Positions 45,299 through 59,900 of a stretch of DNA of 64,000 bases are shown one piece after another. The notes under the pieces are model-generated. The model had not been told where the DNA came from. It was given only the letters and a program-made list of their open reading frames with translations, and did not search any database. Made by a program: the position numbers and the translations under genes. Every line of letters begins with the position of its first letter. The first letter of the stretch is position 1. This stretch comes from Bugulina stolonifera (lineage: Eukaryota; Bryozoa; Gymnolaemata; Cheilostomatida; Bugulidae), in NCBI GenBank assembly GCA_935421135.1, contig OW285187.1, forward strand, positions 19,406,429-19,470,428, read 5' to 3'.

Positions 45299-48200
45299 AT
45301 GAAAGGCAATGATCAAGATGAGGAAAGGTATAGCTATAACAATTATGATTATTACTAATTGTTATAATATAACTACTATTTTTATTGAAGATCAAAGACA
45401 ATCTTTATTGCATAATCAACAATTTTAATTATATGTGGATGTGCAATCATGATAGCATTTTAGTAATAATTATAATAATAATGATAATCATCCATGATGA
45501 TAATATTGTTATGTTTTTGCTGTTGTGTGTGAGGTCGGGGACGACCTACTTGCAAAGGTGAAGGGCCTATGAGTGGTGCTAGGCCTTTGTCATTACATGA
45601 AAGATCAACAGGTACTTGTAGTCAATAAGTTAACCAAGACGACCCATGTGCTTCCTAGTCAATGCTTGCTTGCTCTACTTGAGAAAGAGTATGTTCAGTC
45701 TTAGTAGGTTGTTCGGGCATCAAGGTCGGAGACCTTTTCAGCTGGAACTACCCGTACTACAAGAGAAGACTCTGTATAAATAGTATGTTAGAAGTGTCTT
45801 TATTGAGATCCAAGTATCAATTGAGACAATGATAGTAAAAACCATTCGCTTTATATAGTATTCTAACTTCGGGAAAATAGTTCCGGTAAAAGGCCGACGT
45901 AGCGTCGTCCGGAAATTGTACAACAAGATGGAGGTTGGAAGGCCGAGGGTCGACCCAAAATAGGTCGGCCATAACAAAAGTTGCTTAAAAACACGAGAAT
46001 CATGTGCAAAATCAATTACAGCAATTTCTGAGAGGTCAGCTCCAGTTACATAGGTATAAAAAGGGTATAAATGCTCAGTAATGCACATAACAAGTAAGTA
46101 TAAGATATGTTTCTGCACAGGCTAGTCAACATACATAAATAAGGTATGAATTGTTTATGACAAATGCAATGCAGCATGAGTGGCTATGTCTATAGAGTTA
46201 CGTTTACCACTACAATAATGTATAAAATAATGCAATTGTAATAATTATGATTATTATATTATTACACTAAATAGTAATATAATAATTTTATTGATGGTTA
46301 TTTATTTCTTAAAATTTGTATATTTATATGTACTTGCGCATTGTATATTGGCAACAAAGATGATAAATCATTCAACAACTTATTTATGTATATATTATAT
46401 AAGGGTACATATTATTTTATCTTCGTGATGATCAAATCTTTGCTTTTTCATAAAGAAGGACAGAATCATTTTAGTTACTATTCAGTGACATGACATTCAT
46501 GCTGGAGAATGTCATATTTTCATTCTTAAAATAATAGTCCAGGGAGCCGTTCTCTCTACCTTTTACAACTTCTCTCCGAATTCGACCTCATCAGTTTAAC
46601 CTGTCCTAAAAAACATTCCTTTGGTAAAACGGATGTTCGTGCTGGCTCCTCTTACTTAGCTTAGGGAGTTAATTGCATCTGAGGCTGCTAACTGGGAGGT
46701 GTGTCTTTAAGGTTTATCGAGGAGAGCCCTTGACTAGTGACTGGTTCCCAATTGGTTGTAATGGTCGTCTGATGGCCTCTCACAATAGCTACAACAAAAT
46801 GAGAACCAGTCAATCGTGACCATTGGAATGACTTCACATGTTATACTTTTACGATGACGATTGTGATCGGTTAGCTAGTCAATATAGCATACAATGGCAG
46901 CTGCCAATTATAACAACGCTGTTTGGGTAGGCCTTAATATTATGCAGTAGATATTGTTGGCTAATAACCCAATAGGTACAAAACCTTGAATGTATCACAC
47001 CATTTACAACAGTGTCTTAAAACAGTGTCTTAAAACAATTGCAATTCTGGGATCCAAGCTTGACTTCCGAACTCTTTACCTAGGCTTTTTCTCAAGGTGG
47101 AACCTAGAAAAAGAGTCTAGAAATAATTTTGGAAGTTTTGTATTAAACATTATACCGAACACTGTCTTGAGTAAAATCTCTAAGGAAGTTTGCTTTTTTA
47201 TTTATTAAGTATTTCAGTTACATGACCGATTACATGCAGTATGTGAAGTGAAAATAGGAAGTCGTAATTAAGTTTCTCTGTTTGTAGACTCTTAAACAGG
47301 GCCAAACGTATGATAGCTTCTGATGTGGCTAAAGTGACAGAGAAACCCAACCTAACGAGTCGTCCAGAATGGAGAATATCACGGGTGGCAGATGCAAAGA
47401 CTCCGAGTGATCTTACAGTTACTCATGTTAATCAGACATATGACCTTCTAGTAAGTAGACCGCTTTCTAAAGCTTTTGAGGATTTCAGTATGTGAGAATT
47501 TATTTCTTGATTTAAATTTACTGATAGGCGAGTTGTTCATCAATTCTGCAATAATTTGGTTCATCTCTGGGGTTTAGGGTAGCATATTTAATATCTTTTG
47601 GCATTTGAATTTGAGCATAATTATACTCTACACAGGTTTGGGATAGTCTATGCTTTTAGAGAAATATTCTACAAAGTGTATATTTGATAGTGTCCAGAAT
47701 TGTAAAATTAGCAGTAGAATTTATATCTAACACGCTTCTTAGTCAGAGGAAAAATAATTTTATTTGGAAGGATGTGAGAATAATTTACTTTTGCGGGCTA
47801 CTCTATTCTTGTGACTTCTGATCAATTATAATTCATGACTTTGTTACATGGGTGCTATGTTTATGCATTAATATACATGCAGGGTCCATATAAACTCGAA
47901 GAGACTGGTTACAAGGTATAGTAGCTAACAGTTGGTTAACTCTACTAGCTCTTACATTACGCTTATACGTTGTACTCTGTATGATGATAGCCTAGATATG
48001 CTTATTTAATAAAAATATCAATCAACTGCATTTGATTTGACTTGGTACAGTTTTGTGAAGCAGATGACTAACACTAGGCTATATAAAACGCACACTAAAA
48101 TGTTAAGCACACATTGATTTTGTTGTAACTAATAAAAATGTATTTGAAAATAATAATAATATTGTTTTCTTCAAGAATAATGCTTGTCTAGCACACTTCC

Positions 48201-51200
48201 CGTACTCTGTTGTCGTCAACATCTCGACGATATATTATACAGACAGTAAATGTATTGGTCTTATTCTATATCAATTTGTAGATACATGTAAATTAAAGGT
48301 GTTTTCTGTGTTACAAGTTACTGTGATAAGCTTTGGAAACTAAGTACATGTATGTGTGTTGTGTGTCAATGTGAATGTTATAATATATAAGTATTTCAGC
48401 GGATTATATTTGTCTTGATCTCCCAGCGTTGGAGAAGTAGTATCCATCTGCCGATTTTTTAGAAAGAGGCTGAGCGATACTCATCTACAGGGCAGGCTGA
48501 AGAGCAGGACTCGGAGGAGTGGTTACAGACTCACAACATCCACCACCTGAGACTCACTCTCAAGGATCTTGTGGATAAGGGAACCATAGGAAAACCTGTT
48601 TGTGATAAAACAACAGGCAAAGTGCAGCAGCACATCCAGTTTGACTCTGTTACCATCAATGAATTTGAGTTTAAGCTACAGAAGTGAGTAATGTGATAGA
48701 CTAAGTACCTACTGCGATAGTAAACAGATCTGTTTCATTCTTTCGGTATGCTGCTGAGTGTAGATATACATATACACTGTAGATATACATGTAGGCCTAC
48801 GCTGTAGATATACATGTACATTGTAGATGTACGTGTACACTGTAGATATATATGTACATGTATTATGCACCTGTAGTCACTATATACCTATTAGATACCT
48901 GTATTCACTACACCGTGGGCATATTCTCTATTACACAGATTAATCAGGTCTTACACTGAGCGCATCAAGTTCTGCCTGGCTGGCAGTAAAAGGACGTTTG
49001 GTTTGATTAAAGGGAGTAGCGTTGCTGTAGTGGTGGACACTTCTGATGTCAACACTGGGTTTGGTAGACTCTGTACATTCAAGGAGTCACTACTGGTAAT
49101 TTAGTATTGTACTACATATGTGTGCATGTATATGTATGCACACCTACGTAGGGGCCTACATGTGTATAGGTGTACGTACATGAATGTATATGCGTATAAA
49201 TGCATATTGCTTAATTCACTATGTCCATAACATACAGTGAGTGTACGCAATTGCATAAAACACATGCATTAGATGTACATTGTGTATACTAGATGCACAC
49301 ACTAGTAACTTGTAATAGTGTGTGTGTGTGTGTGTGTGCGTGGGTGCGCGTGCGCGTTCATGCTGTATCATATAGGATGGTAGCAATCACTCCAAACAGG
49401 TTTTTTGACCAAAACAATGCAATACTACCAAACGCTCTAATAGCTTTTTTAACTTTTTAATGACTTTTCATGATGATAGACTTGTCTACAGGTTATGCTT
49501 CATTTTGATTGAGACTTGTATTCCGTCAACTTTTTCAGAGCCTACCTCGATCCTTTCTGTATCATAATTTGCTGATGTTAAAATGTATTAAATAAAATCT
49601 CTCTAATTATGCATTACTTACAGTAGTTTCACTCTGCGACTTCCATTTACAGCATTTGATAGATGAACAACTGCAGAAGAAGGAAAAACTATACTTTGTT
49701 TCATTTGGAACCAATATAGACCCACTGTGGCAGGTGCCCAGAGATGTCAACCATAGAATGTATGTATATAGTATATGCTATACACTTGTAGCATTACACA
49801 ATCCATATGGTGATATATCAACCCTAGATTGTATGTATATACAATACCCGATCTACATTATGTATGTGTTATATTTTACAGAGTAGAGGAGGCCGAGGAG
49901 TGGGTGCGACAACTCCAACCTAGTGGAGGGTGTAACCTCTTGAAGGCTCTAAAACATGTGCTCAATGTGAAGGGTCTAGACCAGATTATTATTATACTTG
50001 GCTCTGTGTAAGTTATTTACTCAAATCTATCTATTAATACATGTATATGACATACATCAAAGATGTAATGTAATGTATACATGTACAATGCAGTATGTAG
50101 TATTATATAGCTGTACATGTACATGTACACTGTAGTATATAATATATGCAATGTAGTATGTAATATACATGTATACATGTGCATTTGTAGTATGTAATAC
50201 ATTAGACATATCCATTGTATATGTATTAATATGTAGTATAGTGTTTACACTACACAGTACTATTAGATGAGCTATCATATAGGTAATAGTGATAGTTATA
50301 TTTTCTATGACACAGACCTGACCAGAGAAGTGATGTGATGTGTGACTATGTATACCAGCTACTATGTGGTAGAGAGAAACCTATCCACTGTGTGGCGTAC
50401 GACTGCTCTAATGAACATGCTAATGTAAGTGTGTATCCATCTTACCAACATACATGGACATAGAGCAATCAATTCATAAGCTGATTCCTATCCTATTCCG
50501 TGTATTCTACCAAAGCAGTAGCAGATGAATAGATAATATATTTATGGGTTAGTCATGCAATAGTATTAGTAGAGGTACAAAGTTGGAAAAAGTACCATTT
50601 TTAGCGCAGTAAAAGTAAGCTCTTGTTCAATAAACCACTTCAAAGCTGAGAATTCAAGGTTATCGAGTCTGCTGACACGTTTTACTCAACGTTGGTGGTG
50701 CTCTGCCCACATCAGTGAATAGTCCTTTGAGGTTCCAGCAGTGCAAAGTCAAATTATTGTAGTGGATTTGCATATTTTATTAATGATTGTGAAGCTCCAA
50801 GTTTCAGATTATATCATAGCATTTCATATGTAAGCAGAAGTGTATGTGTTCAGCAGAGGTGTATGTGGTCAGCAGAGGTGTATGTGGTCAGCAGAGGTGT
50901 ATGTGGTCAGCAGAGGTGTATGTGGTCAGCAGAGGTGTAAGTGGTCAGCAGAGGCGTACGTGGTCAGCAGAGGTGTATGTGGTCAGCAGAGGTGTATGTG
51001 GTCAGCAGAGGTGTATGTGGTCAGCAGAGACGTATGTGGTCAGCAGAGACGTATGTGGTCAGCAGAGGTGTATGTGGTCAGCAGTGGTGTATGTGGTCAG
51101 CAGAAGTTTATATGATCAGCAGAAGTGTTTGTTTGCAGTGCTTTGCACTTATTCATATTTTGTGACTTTAAACTCTATCTCCTGTTGTACATGGTAACAA

Positions 51201-54200
51201 TCCACAATTCCCTGTAGAACCTGATGAAGAACTTGGCTGACATCAGTGGTGGGAGGTTCCACTGTTACATGTCAACCAATGAGGAACAGATATACACAGG
51301 AGATGACATCAGCCGTCTGCTGCAGGAGGTTAAGGAAGCCCAGAATATCATCAATAAGATCAAGGACATGAGGAGAGGGCTACTAGGCTCCGCCCTTGTC
51401 TCCATTATGGATGAAGTGAGTTGTCAGTTTATTAGTCACTTCCGTAAGGTTAATCCTTCCCAACAGTCTGTTTATGATCTGTATTTGGCTTGCTATTTGC
51501 GCAACATGAAACAAAACCTTTGCATTCGAGATTTTCTGTTTACTGTATAGATTTCTAGTGAAGTTGCCAAGCTACCACAATCAAGGTTTCTACCACGACC
51601 CCCAGGTCATGACCTTCCTCTCAACCTCCATGAACCAACCTTCCAACCTAAGACTTCCAAGGATTGGATTAAGTCTAATGGACTCAAAGGTAGTTACTTC
51701 CGATTGCACGAGAGCTTCAAGTAGTTATAACATGGGTATTCTCTCAAGTTCAATACAATGGTGATACAGCGATTAGTTACTTCATTATATATATACTCCC
51801 TGGTTCTCCAATATGTTAAGGCAAACCAGTAAGGTCACACAGTTTTGGATGACTTGCTGCATCAATACACGTGACTTCACTGCTGCCTGGGTCTCAAAGT
51901 TGCAGATGAGCAGTTGAAAAGGGCCATCCATCGACCTGTAGAGAGCTGTTTACCAAATGTTTGTAGCTGGATGCTTCATAATTAGTGTAGTGTTGTTTTC
52001 AAGATTATATTTACAACAAGTTTAAAAATCGCTCATACCATGTTACTGATATTATGATATTGTGCAGCAAAAAATCTGGATATCTATCAAGTCCTGGCCA
52101 AGAACTCGCATGCCTTCAAGGAGGATTTTGTCCCTGTGCTAAAGAGAACAGTCAAGTCACAGGTACTGATACTAAACTATTACCACTAAACTACTGCTAC
52201 TAATAAACTACTACATGCTTGTTTACTGATGTGATATAATATTGAACTCTCAAATTGAGGGTCATACGTGTATATTGAACAAAAGGCTGTAATCAGTATG
52301 CTGAGAATGCTAATTTTTGTACCTTGATAGCTTTACAAGATACTGCATTAAATCAGTTTAACCAATGTGCCATTTGCTGTGAGCATCATATTTTCTTGTA
52401 TTATTATTGACTGTTTAGAAATGCATTAGAATTGTGACAACTAGAGGTGGAACGAGACCGAGTCTTGACTTGAGTTGTCTTGTCTCATCTTGTCTCGAAA
52501 GTCGTTTCGAGATGGCTATTAGTGTTCGAAACCAGAAAACCAATTATACATAATAATTGTAGTATAATTCATGGTTAATCAACAATAAATCCATGAAATA
52601 AAAAATTTTTATTTAAATTACATAGTAATACTACCTGCCTTCCCATGCACTGATTCTCTAGTAACATCAATGCAGCTAACTAGCACTGACCTACTAGTTC
52701 ACCACCAGATACATAACTACTAACATCTGCATTCCAATCAACTCTCCCATAATACATTGTGATGTATTAGCAACTCATTCTAAAAAGTTATCTACTCATG
52801 GGATTAGTTCACTCATGAAAACACAACTCCCTCATTGTTAATTACACCTGTAAGCATGTACATGTATATTATGATAATATACATGTACATGCTTACAGGT
52901 GTTTATGTACAATGCATTCTATATTAATATTAAAGGCCCCTAGTCTTCTGCTCATCATTTATTAAAAGGCATAATGATGCAAAGCATACGAACTATGAAC
53001 AGTTTACAGAATGTCGATGAAAAAGATTGGAATCCCAACATGCTAATATACAAAATGTTTAGGAAAAATCACTTGGATCCTAAAACCCTGTCTCGTTTTG
53101 AAACTTTATGAAGTGTTGTGGTGTTTCAGCATACTTGACATGTCCAGTCCAGGCTTGCCAAGTCTCCCTGATTCCGCAGGAGACTCTCTGATTTTCAACT
53201 CAAATTTTGGTACCCCACCCCACCCAAAATGGACACCCCCCACCCAAATACTGAATCTCCCTGATTTTCACCAGTCGAACTTGGCAAGCCTGGTCCAGTC
53301 TCTCATGGACTACCACACATAACTAACTCTATATGCCCACAGTTATTATGCATGATTATTACATGTCTATTATTATCCTTATTATTGTCAATTAACTGCC
53401 TGGCTCATGTGCTTTATTATTCAACCAATCGTGTCTTTGTACTTGTTTACTGCTATTATATTGTTATTACAAGTGAATTATTGTCTATTTCCATTCTAAG
53501 TCTTTTTGCCTATTATTAATAATGGCCGACGTCTTGGATCTTAATCATTTTAATACATAATTCATTTCACATGATTGTAGGCACTTTTTGTGCATGGCCG
53601 ACCCTTTTATGGTCGGACCTTGGGTACTTTTCAGCCATCTTGTTACGCAATTTCCGGGGACGATACCTTATCGTACCACCCGACCCCCTGTTGGCCTTTT
53701 TACCGGAAATCCAAATAGTATAACAGCCAGCACATTTTCTATGCTAAGTCAGTTGTTCATTGCGCTTCAATAAAGCAACATCTCCTAACTCAACCTACAG
53801 AGTCTTACTCTTGCAGGCAGGCAGCTTCAGCTTTAGTCCCCTGGATCTTTAGCGCCCGGGCTCGTCCTCATACTCTTATAAGTCTCTTACTACACTCTTG
53901 ATGAGTACATTGTATAAACATCGGACCTTGATCGATCCTTGACTCTTCAATGAGCCTAAGCATCGGGCCTACATCCCCACTTCAACATAGACACTTTTTA
54001 CACTCCTAGGAGTATAAACCATCGGACCTACGTCGACCCTTGACTCTTTAATGAGTCTAAGCATCGGCCTACGTCCTCTACAATACCTATAAGAGCTTAC
54101 ATAGCTGTTCACTCTTTATATAATGTGTGGAAGTTTACCTTGGCAGCCCACTACTACTACCAAGCGCTTCCCACACTCGTGCTAATATCGGTACCCGTGT

Positions 54201-56877
54201 GAAACCCAAAGCACAAAACATTACAGTATTGTCTTAAATTCAAAAATACTGTCTCGTTCCGCCTCTACTGACAACTTGTTGGTATCATTCATCCATAAGC
54301 TGCTATGTAGATAGGTATATTTTAACAATGTATTGTATTATTACTAACCAGTGATGACCATGTAGAAAATCAATATTGAATAACAGGTGAACAATTCTGC
54401 CCTCACCAAGTTCACATGGAATGATGGGTCTATTAGAAATGTACATGTAGACATGTCAGAGATGTTTGAGTATCAAAAGCATCTGGGCGAGACTGTCAAA
54501 GTGTTTGAAGATAGAGTTAACTGGCTCTCTCAGGGCAGCAAGAGAATATTTGGCACTGTGACAGAAAAAATGTAAGTATACTCTTATTATCAGACACATT
54601 GCTTGAATTCTTAAATTTTGGCTATAACAAATAAATTGTTCATAAACATATTATATATGGAATATAGCCATTGGTTTGGTTTTTCGTGGAGCAAAATAAT
54701 TATTGTACCAGTACATTGAACCCAAGGCTGGATCTAGATGTCGTGTTCAAATGAAATTGCATGGTACATATTGCACACAGAGCCCATACAGATATGGAGC
54801 TATATTCTAATGAGATTCATGTGATCTTGATTGGGTGTGTGTTAGTTTGGCCTTTGTGCGATAATAGTTCTTTCCATCACTTTTCGTTGGATCATTTCTC
54901 GGTGTTGTTTATGTGTATTATTTGTATGGCCTAGTAGATTTAGGGTAGAACAGTATTGTCTTGTAAAATGTCGCGATTTTGACCTCTAAGAATAGTATGC
55001 CCAGTATCAATTTTGGGAAAGAATGTTGAAAATAAAAAATTGTTTGGTGTTGTATTTGTAACAAAAACAAGATGTATCTACATTTTTATTTCAAGACCCC
55101 AAATGAGGGAAGACGGTAACCATTTTGGAGAATGTAAAGAGTACTTATTGAAAGGTTCTAATTCATGCTTGTGTACTTTCAGTGTGGTGATCATCGTGGA
55201 CCTCTCCCTAACCAACCTCAACTATTTGGTACACATCCAGCACTCACTGAGAATTCTACTGGAACAGCAACTAGTCAACAAAGACTACTTAAATATCATT
55301 ACGTAAGTCATCTGGCCGTTGTATTATTAGCTCCTTTTTTATTAAATACATTATATGTTGCCACCGCATTATAGCTTTGTATTTGTCCTCCAAACTACTC
55401 AATGGTTACAACTATTATATTGTACCTTGACGTACATGTATAAGTTGAGATATGCATATAGCCTTCCCTCCTTCTGGTCATGTCAGGTAATTATGATTAA
55501 ATCTGTGTATAGCTACGGAATGACCGTCAAGAAATGGAAGCCGACGTTGACCAAGGTCACCCCTCAAAACCTACAAGATGCATGGAAGTTCTGTCTTGAC
55601 ATGCAATGCGAGGGTAGCAGAAACTTCCTGGAGGCCTTCAGACAGGCCTGTGAGAATGATGATGAGACCCATCACAACATCAGTAAGTATAACACACTGC
55701 ACTTACTAGTGAATGTACACGTAAGTAGGTGAGGTATGTGTAGTAGATGTAGAGTTAGTATGTCTATGAATAGTAGTACAAGACGCATTTTTTATATAAA
55801 TTCATTTCCTAATATTTCGTTACTTGTCCAAGTAGCGAAATATTAGGAAATAAATCTATATAAAAAATGTGTCTTGTACTACTATTCATAATTGAAATAT
55901 TATCCCACACCAACATTTTTAGTATGTCTATATATGGTATGCTCTTGTGCTTACACAGATGTGGAGGGCATCTACCTGTTCACCAGTGGTGTACCAGATG
56001 AACATTCAGATGTCTGTCTGTCCTATGTGGAGGAATCTCTCAAGGGGAGAGGATGTAAGCTACATACAATACTGTTCAATGTTGATGACTATGATAGCAA
56101 TGGAGCTATACCAGGCAGATGGTCAAACATTACTGCTACATCTGATCTCTTCAGAACCATGGCACATGTGACTGGTGGAAGATTTCACTGGTTCAGAGAG
56201 ACAGGTAAGTTGACATTTCTAGCAGATATACTGAGAAGGGACTAATACTGATAGCTATATAATACGTATAGCAATCGTAGATTTTGTATCCAACCAGGAT
56301 TATTTCAAGTGTAGACAACAATACATGTGCTAATTTTGTGTCTTCAATTTGGTAACGCTGGATATTTGTAGAAAATGACTGGAGAACATTAGGTTAGTAG
56401 AGCCAAGTAAACAGTAATGTTCGGTCATTGATTGGTCTACCAAGTGGTACTGACAGTTCTTTTGCACTACCTAAATCAGTTTTTCATGCTCATTCAGAAT
56501 AACATAAGCTTTGGTGAATTTAACCGTAACTTGTTTGACTACCCAAATGGATACCCAAAAAGTGCTCAAAATTGCTACCTTTGACCTTGTGTAGCCAAAT
56601 AAATGAAGGTTAAATTCACCAAACCTTATGTGATTCTAAATGAGCATGAAAAACTGATTTATAGATTATGCAAGAAAATATCCACTTTCAGTACCCCTTC
56701 AACGTTTCATCCTCTTTTAACACTTACTCTGATATACTGTACTAATTGTAGTTACCAATACTCTGATATACTGTACTAACTCTAGTTACCAATACTCTGA
56801 TATACTCATACTGTACTAACTGTAGTTACCAACATTTACTAATGCTTTGGCCGAAGAATGATTGGCTGGCTGACTGA

Positions 56878-56918
<41 letters not shown>

Positions 56919-59900
56919 TGACTGACTGACTGACTGACTGACTGACTGACTGACTGACTGACTGACTGACTGACTGACTAACTGAACAGATGACTGACTA
57001 AATAACTGACTGAACCAGTGTAGCATGCAAACCTGGTGTTTATGCAACCCTGTAGTTCTGCATGACCCAGTTTCCATTTCTGTATCAAACTGCATAACAC
57101 TCAAATAATAGTAATATTATTTCATTACTGTATATAGCCGAGTACCATCCAACCGGTATGTAATCAGTAGTGCACGTTCAACTTCTTATTCTCAACATAA
57201 TTACTGCAATGGTTATTTGTTTCCTATCTATTCTTGAACAACAAATAATGCATTTTATTTAGATTTTAAGTTTTGCTTTTGCACTAATACACTTATTCCA
57301 CATCATTGCACGATATTCAATTATTTTATTTTGAATATTCAGGGGACTGTCTTTCCCCTTGGCAGAGCTATGGTAATCTGTATATTGTGTAATATTATGG
57401 TTAGGTGTTGTCCTTTCATTGTACGAGTATAAACCCTTGGCCATAGTTATCAGATCTTTATTATTCACTGTAATTATCATAGAATTAGTTCATCCCATGC
57501 GAAACACTTTGAAATTTAAACTGAGAACCTATTAGCCATTGGCCTTGGAAATATTGTAATGTTTTGAGTATAGTTACATACAAGTGCCGATAGGACACTG
57601 GTATGGGAAGGGCTTGGAAGGTGGTAGAGGCCGACCAAGTAACCTTCTGCTCATTACATAAAAGAGTGAACAGTTATTAGGTGCTCTTATTATTGTGTAT
57701 CTGACGTAGGCCGATGCCAAGACTCATTGAAGAGCTCAGGACCGACGTAGGTCTTGTAGACTTTATACTCCAGAGGAGTGCAATGAAAGATCTGGTATTC
57801 TAGGATCTTAAGCCCGACGCTAGATTCATATAGAATCCGGGATCGACCTAAGTCGTAGAAGTGTTGTAGAGATATGCTTAAACGAGGATGGGGATGAACT
57901 CGAGCCATATGGATCTATGGATCCGCCGGTGGAGTTACCCGCCTACAAAAGAAAGCCTCTATAGGTTTAAGTTAGGAGATGTTGCTTTATTAGAGCGCAA
58001 TCAACAACTGATTTCATAAGGAAAATGTGCTGTCTTATATACTAAATCTACTTCCGGCAAAAAGAGGCCGATAAGGTATCGGGTCCGGAACTGATGCAAC
58101 AACATGGATGGTTCCGCCCGACGTTGGCCACCAAAAAGGGTCGGCCTTGGCACAAAAAGTGCTTACAATAGTCCGAAATGCAAAGTATATAAGTATGAGC
58201 CTATTCCAAGATATAGGCCTTAAAAAGTACATGGCGAAAGACTCTATTTAATATAATCAGACAAGAGAAGATAATTGCTAACAGTATGTGGGAAAACCGA
58301 GTTGTAATTCCAATAGTCTGATTGACAGATAATAATAGTAAAGCACACGATAGCAGTTGATTAAGATATAGTATAAGTATGCATGTATAATAATTGTGCA
58401 AGGTAAGACAATATGCATGAATGGATAATATGGGTAAATATTAGTGCTGGGCGGTGTTTCGGTGTCATTCAGTTTTTTCGGTTTTTTTTCATTCGGTTCA
58501 AAAACCGCCAAAATTTAAAATGTGAACCGACACCGAATGCGGCGGTGCGGTTTTATTCGGTTTTAAAAGTCAAACCGCGCCTGGCCTCTTAGCGCACCCA
58601 CTTTCAATAATGGCTGGCGTTGAAAACACATGAATTCATGTTATGCTTCTTTCAATCCTTATAATTCGATGCCATCCTTGGAATTTAGACTTAGCTGCAG
58701 CCATAATATTATCACCCAGTGGTTATTTATTGTAGTTTCACTCCTTTATAGCAGTTACGATTGCATATTATTATAAATAATAAATATTTAATAATTGTAA
58801 ACTATTAAACTAAATGAAAATGGCTGCCATTTTAGTGCTTCTTTTAATCCTTATAATTCGATGCCATTACAGACTTAGCTGCAACCATCAATGTCACCCA
58901 GTAAGGGTTTACTGTAGTTTTCATTTGATTCTAGTAGTCAAACTTGCATATTGCTATAAATAATTAATATTTAATTATTGCAAATTATTGAACAAAATAA
59001 AAATGGCGGCCATTTCCGGTAATGGCTGAAACGCCGAACACGTGAATTTATGTTATGCACCTTTCAACCTTTATAATTCAATGTCATCCTTTGAATAAAT
59101 ACTTAGCTACTGCCATCATTGTCACCCAGAGATGATTTACTTTAGTTTCACTGAATTCCAGTTGTTATACTTCCATATTATTTTAGATGATTGGCATTTA
59201 ATAATTGCTATTTATTTGAGAAAATTAAAAATGGCCGCCATTACAGCTTAAAAGCAGGGTGTGACAACTCCAATATTGAGTATTTAATTTCCGGTTCGGT
59301 GTTTTTTCATGAATAAAAAAAACTGAATTAAACCGAGGGTGAGAAAACAACTTCGGTTTCATTCAGTTTTTTAGAAAAATTAGCAAAAAAACTGAATGCA
59401 CATGCAAATCAAAACCGCCCAGCACTAGTAAATATGCAATGTCAGGTAACAATGTTAATGTCAGTGTGGTTAGCCCAGGGAGGCCATTGCCACTGAGGCT
59501 GTTTCACCACAATATTATGTTGCAATATCTTGCCATAGCAATACTTCACTTTAGCAAGACTTTACCTTGGCACTTTAGGTAAATACAGTAGAGAAACCTA
59601 CATGTTGTACATGTATAGCACATTATTACTTGCATGTTTTCTGTGTCTTTATTGAGATTGTAGAAAATCTAGCAATGACATACACATGTTCACGTATATG
59701 ATTTAATATACTTATTACTTGGTAATCTATTGTTTAACATGACATTGTTCATGGCATACTTATAGTCGTATTAGAAATAACTTGTAAAAATTATGCAGCA
59801 CTAGATTGGTTTGTTAATTCCCAGTTGTAGGATATACAGGTGTATATAGTTATAATACATAATTATATCCTATGACTGGGAATTAACAAAACAACGGTCA

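Larger units (their letters stand above)
52442..54267. mobile_element. hAT-C element, copy 2, with nested insertions
   Basis: Ends TAGAGGTGGAACGAGAC and GTCTCGTTCCGCCTCTA, flanked by GTGACAAC (52434-52441) and CTGACAAC (54268-54275), 7 of 8 matching. The first 650 bp align with the 726-bp copy at 28449. The element is lengthened to 1.8 kb by a 143-bp MITE (53150-53292) and an LTR (53306-54225) inserted near its right end. It lies in VWA3 intron 10. Confidence 0.85.

Noticed and set aside
50840..51197. Plus-strand frames rich in Val, Ser, Gln and Trp-Ser-Ala-Glu repeats
   Set aside because: They are translations of the 19-bp minisatellite inside an intron of the VWA3-like gene.
56826..57104. 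Minus-strand frame with long Ser-Gln-Ser-Val repeats
   Set aside because: It comes from the CTGA/CTGG tetranucleotide repeat.
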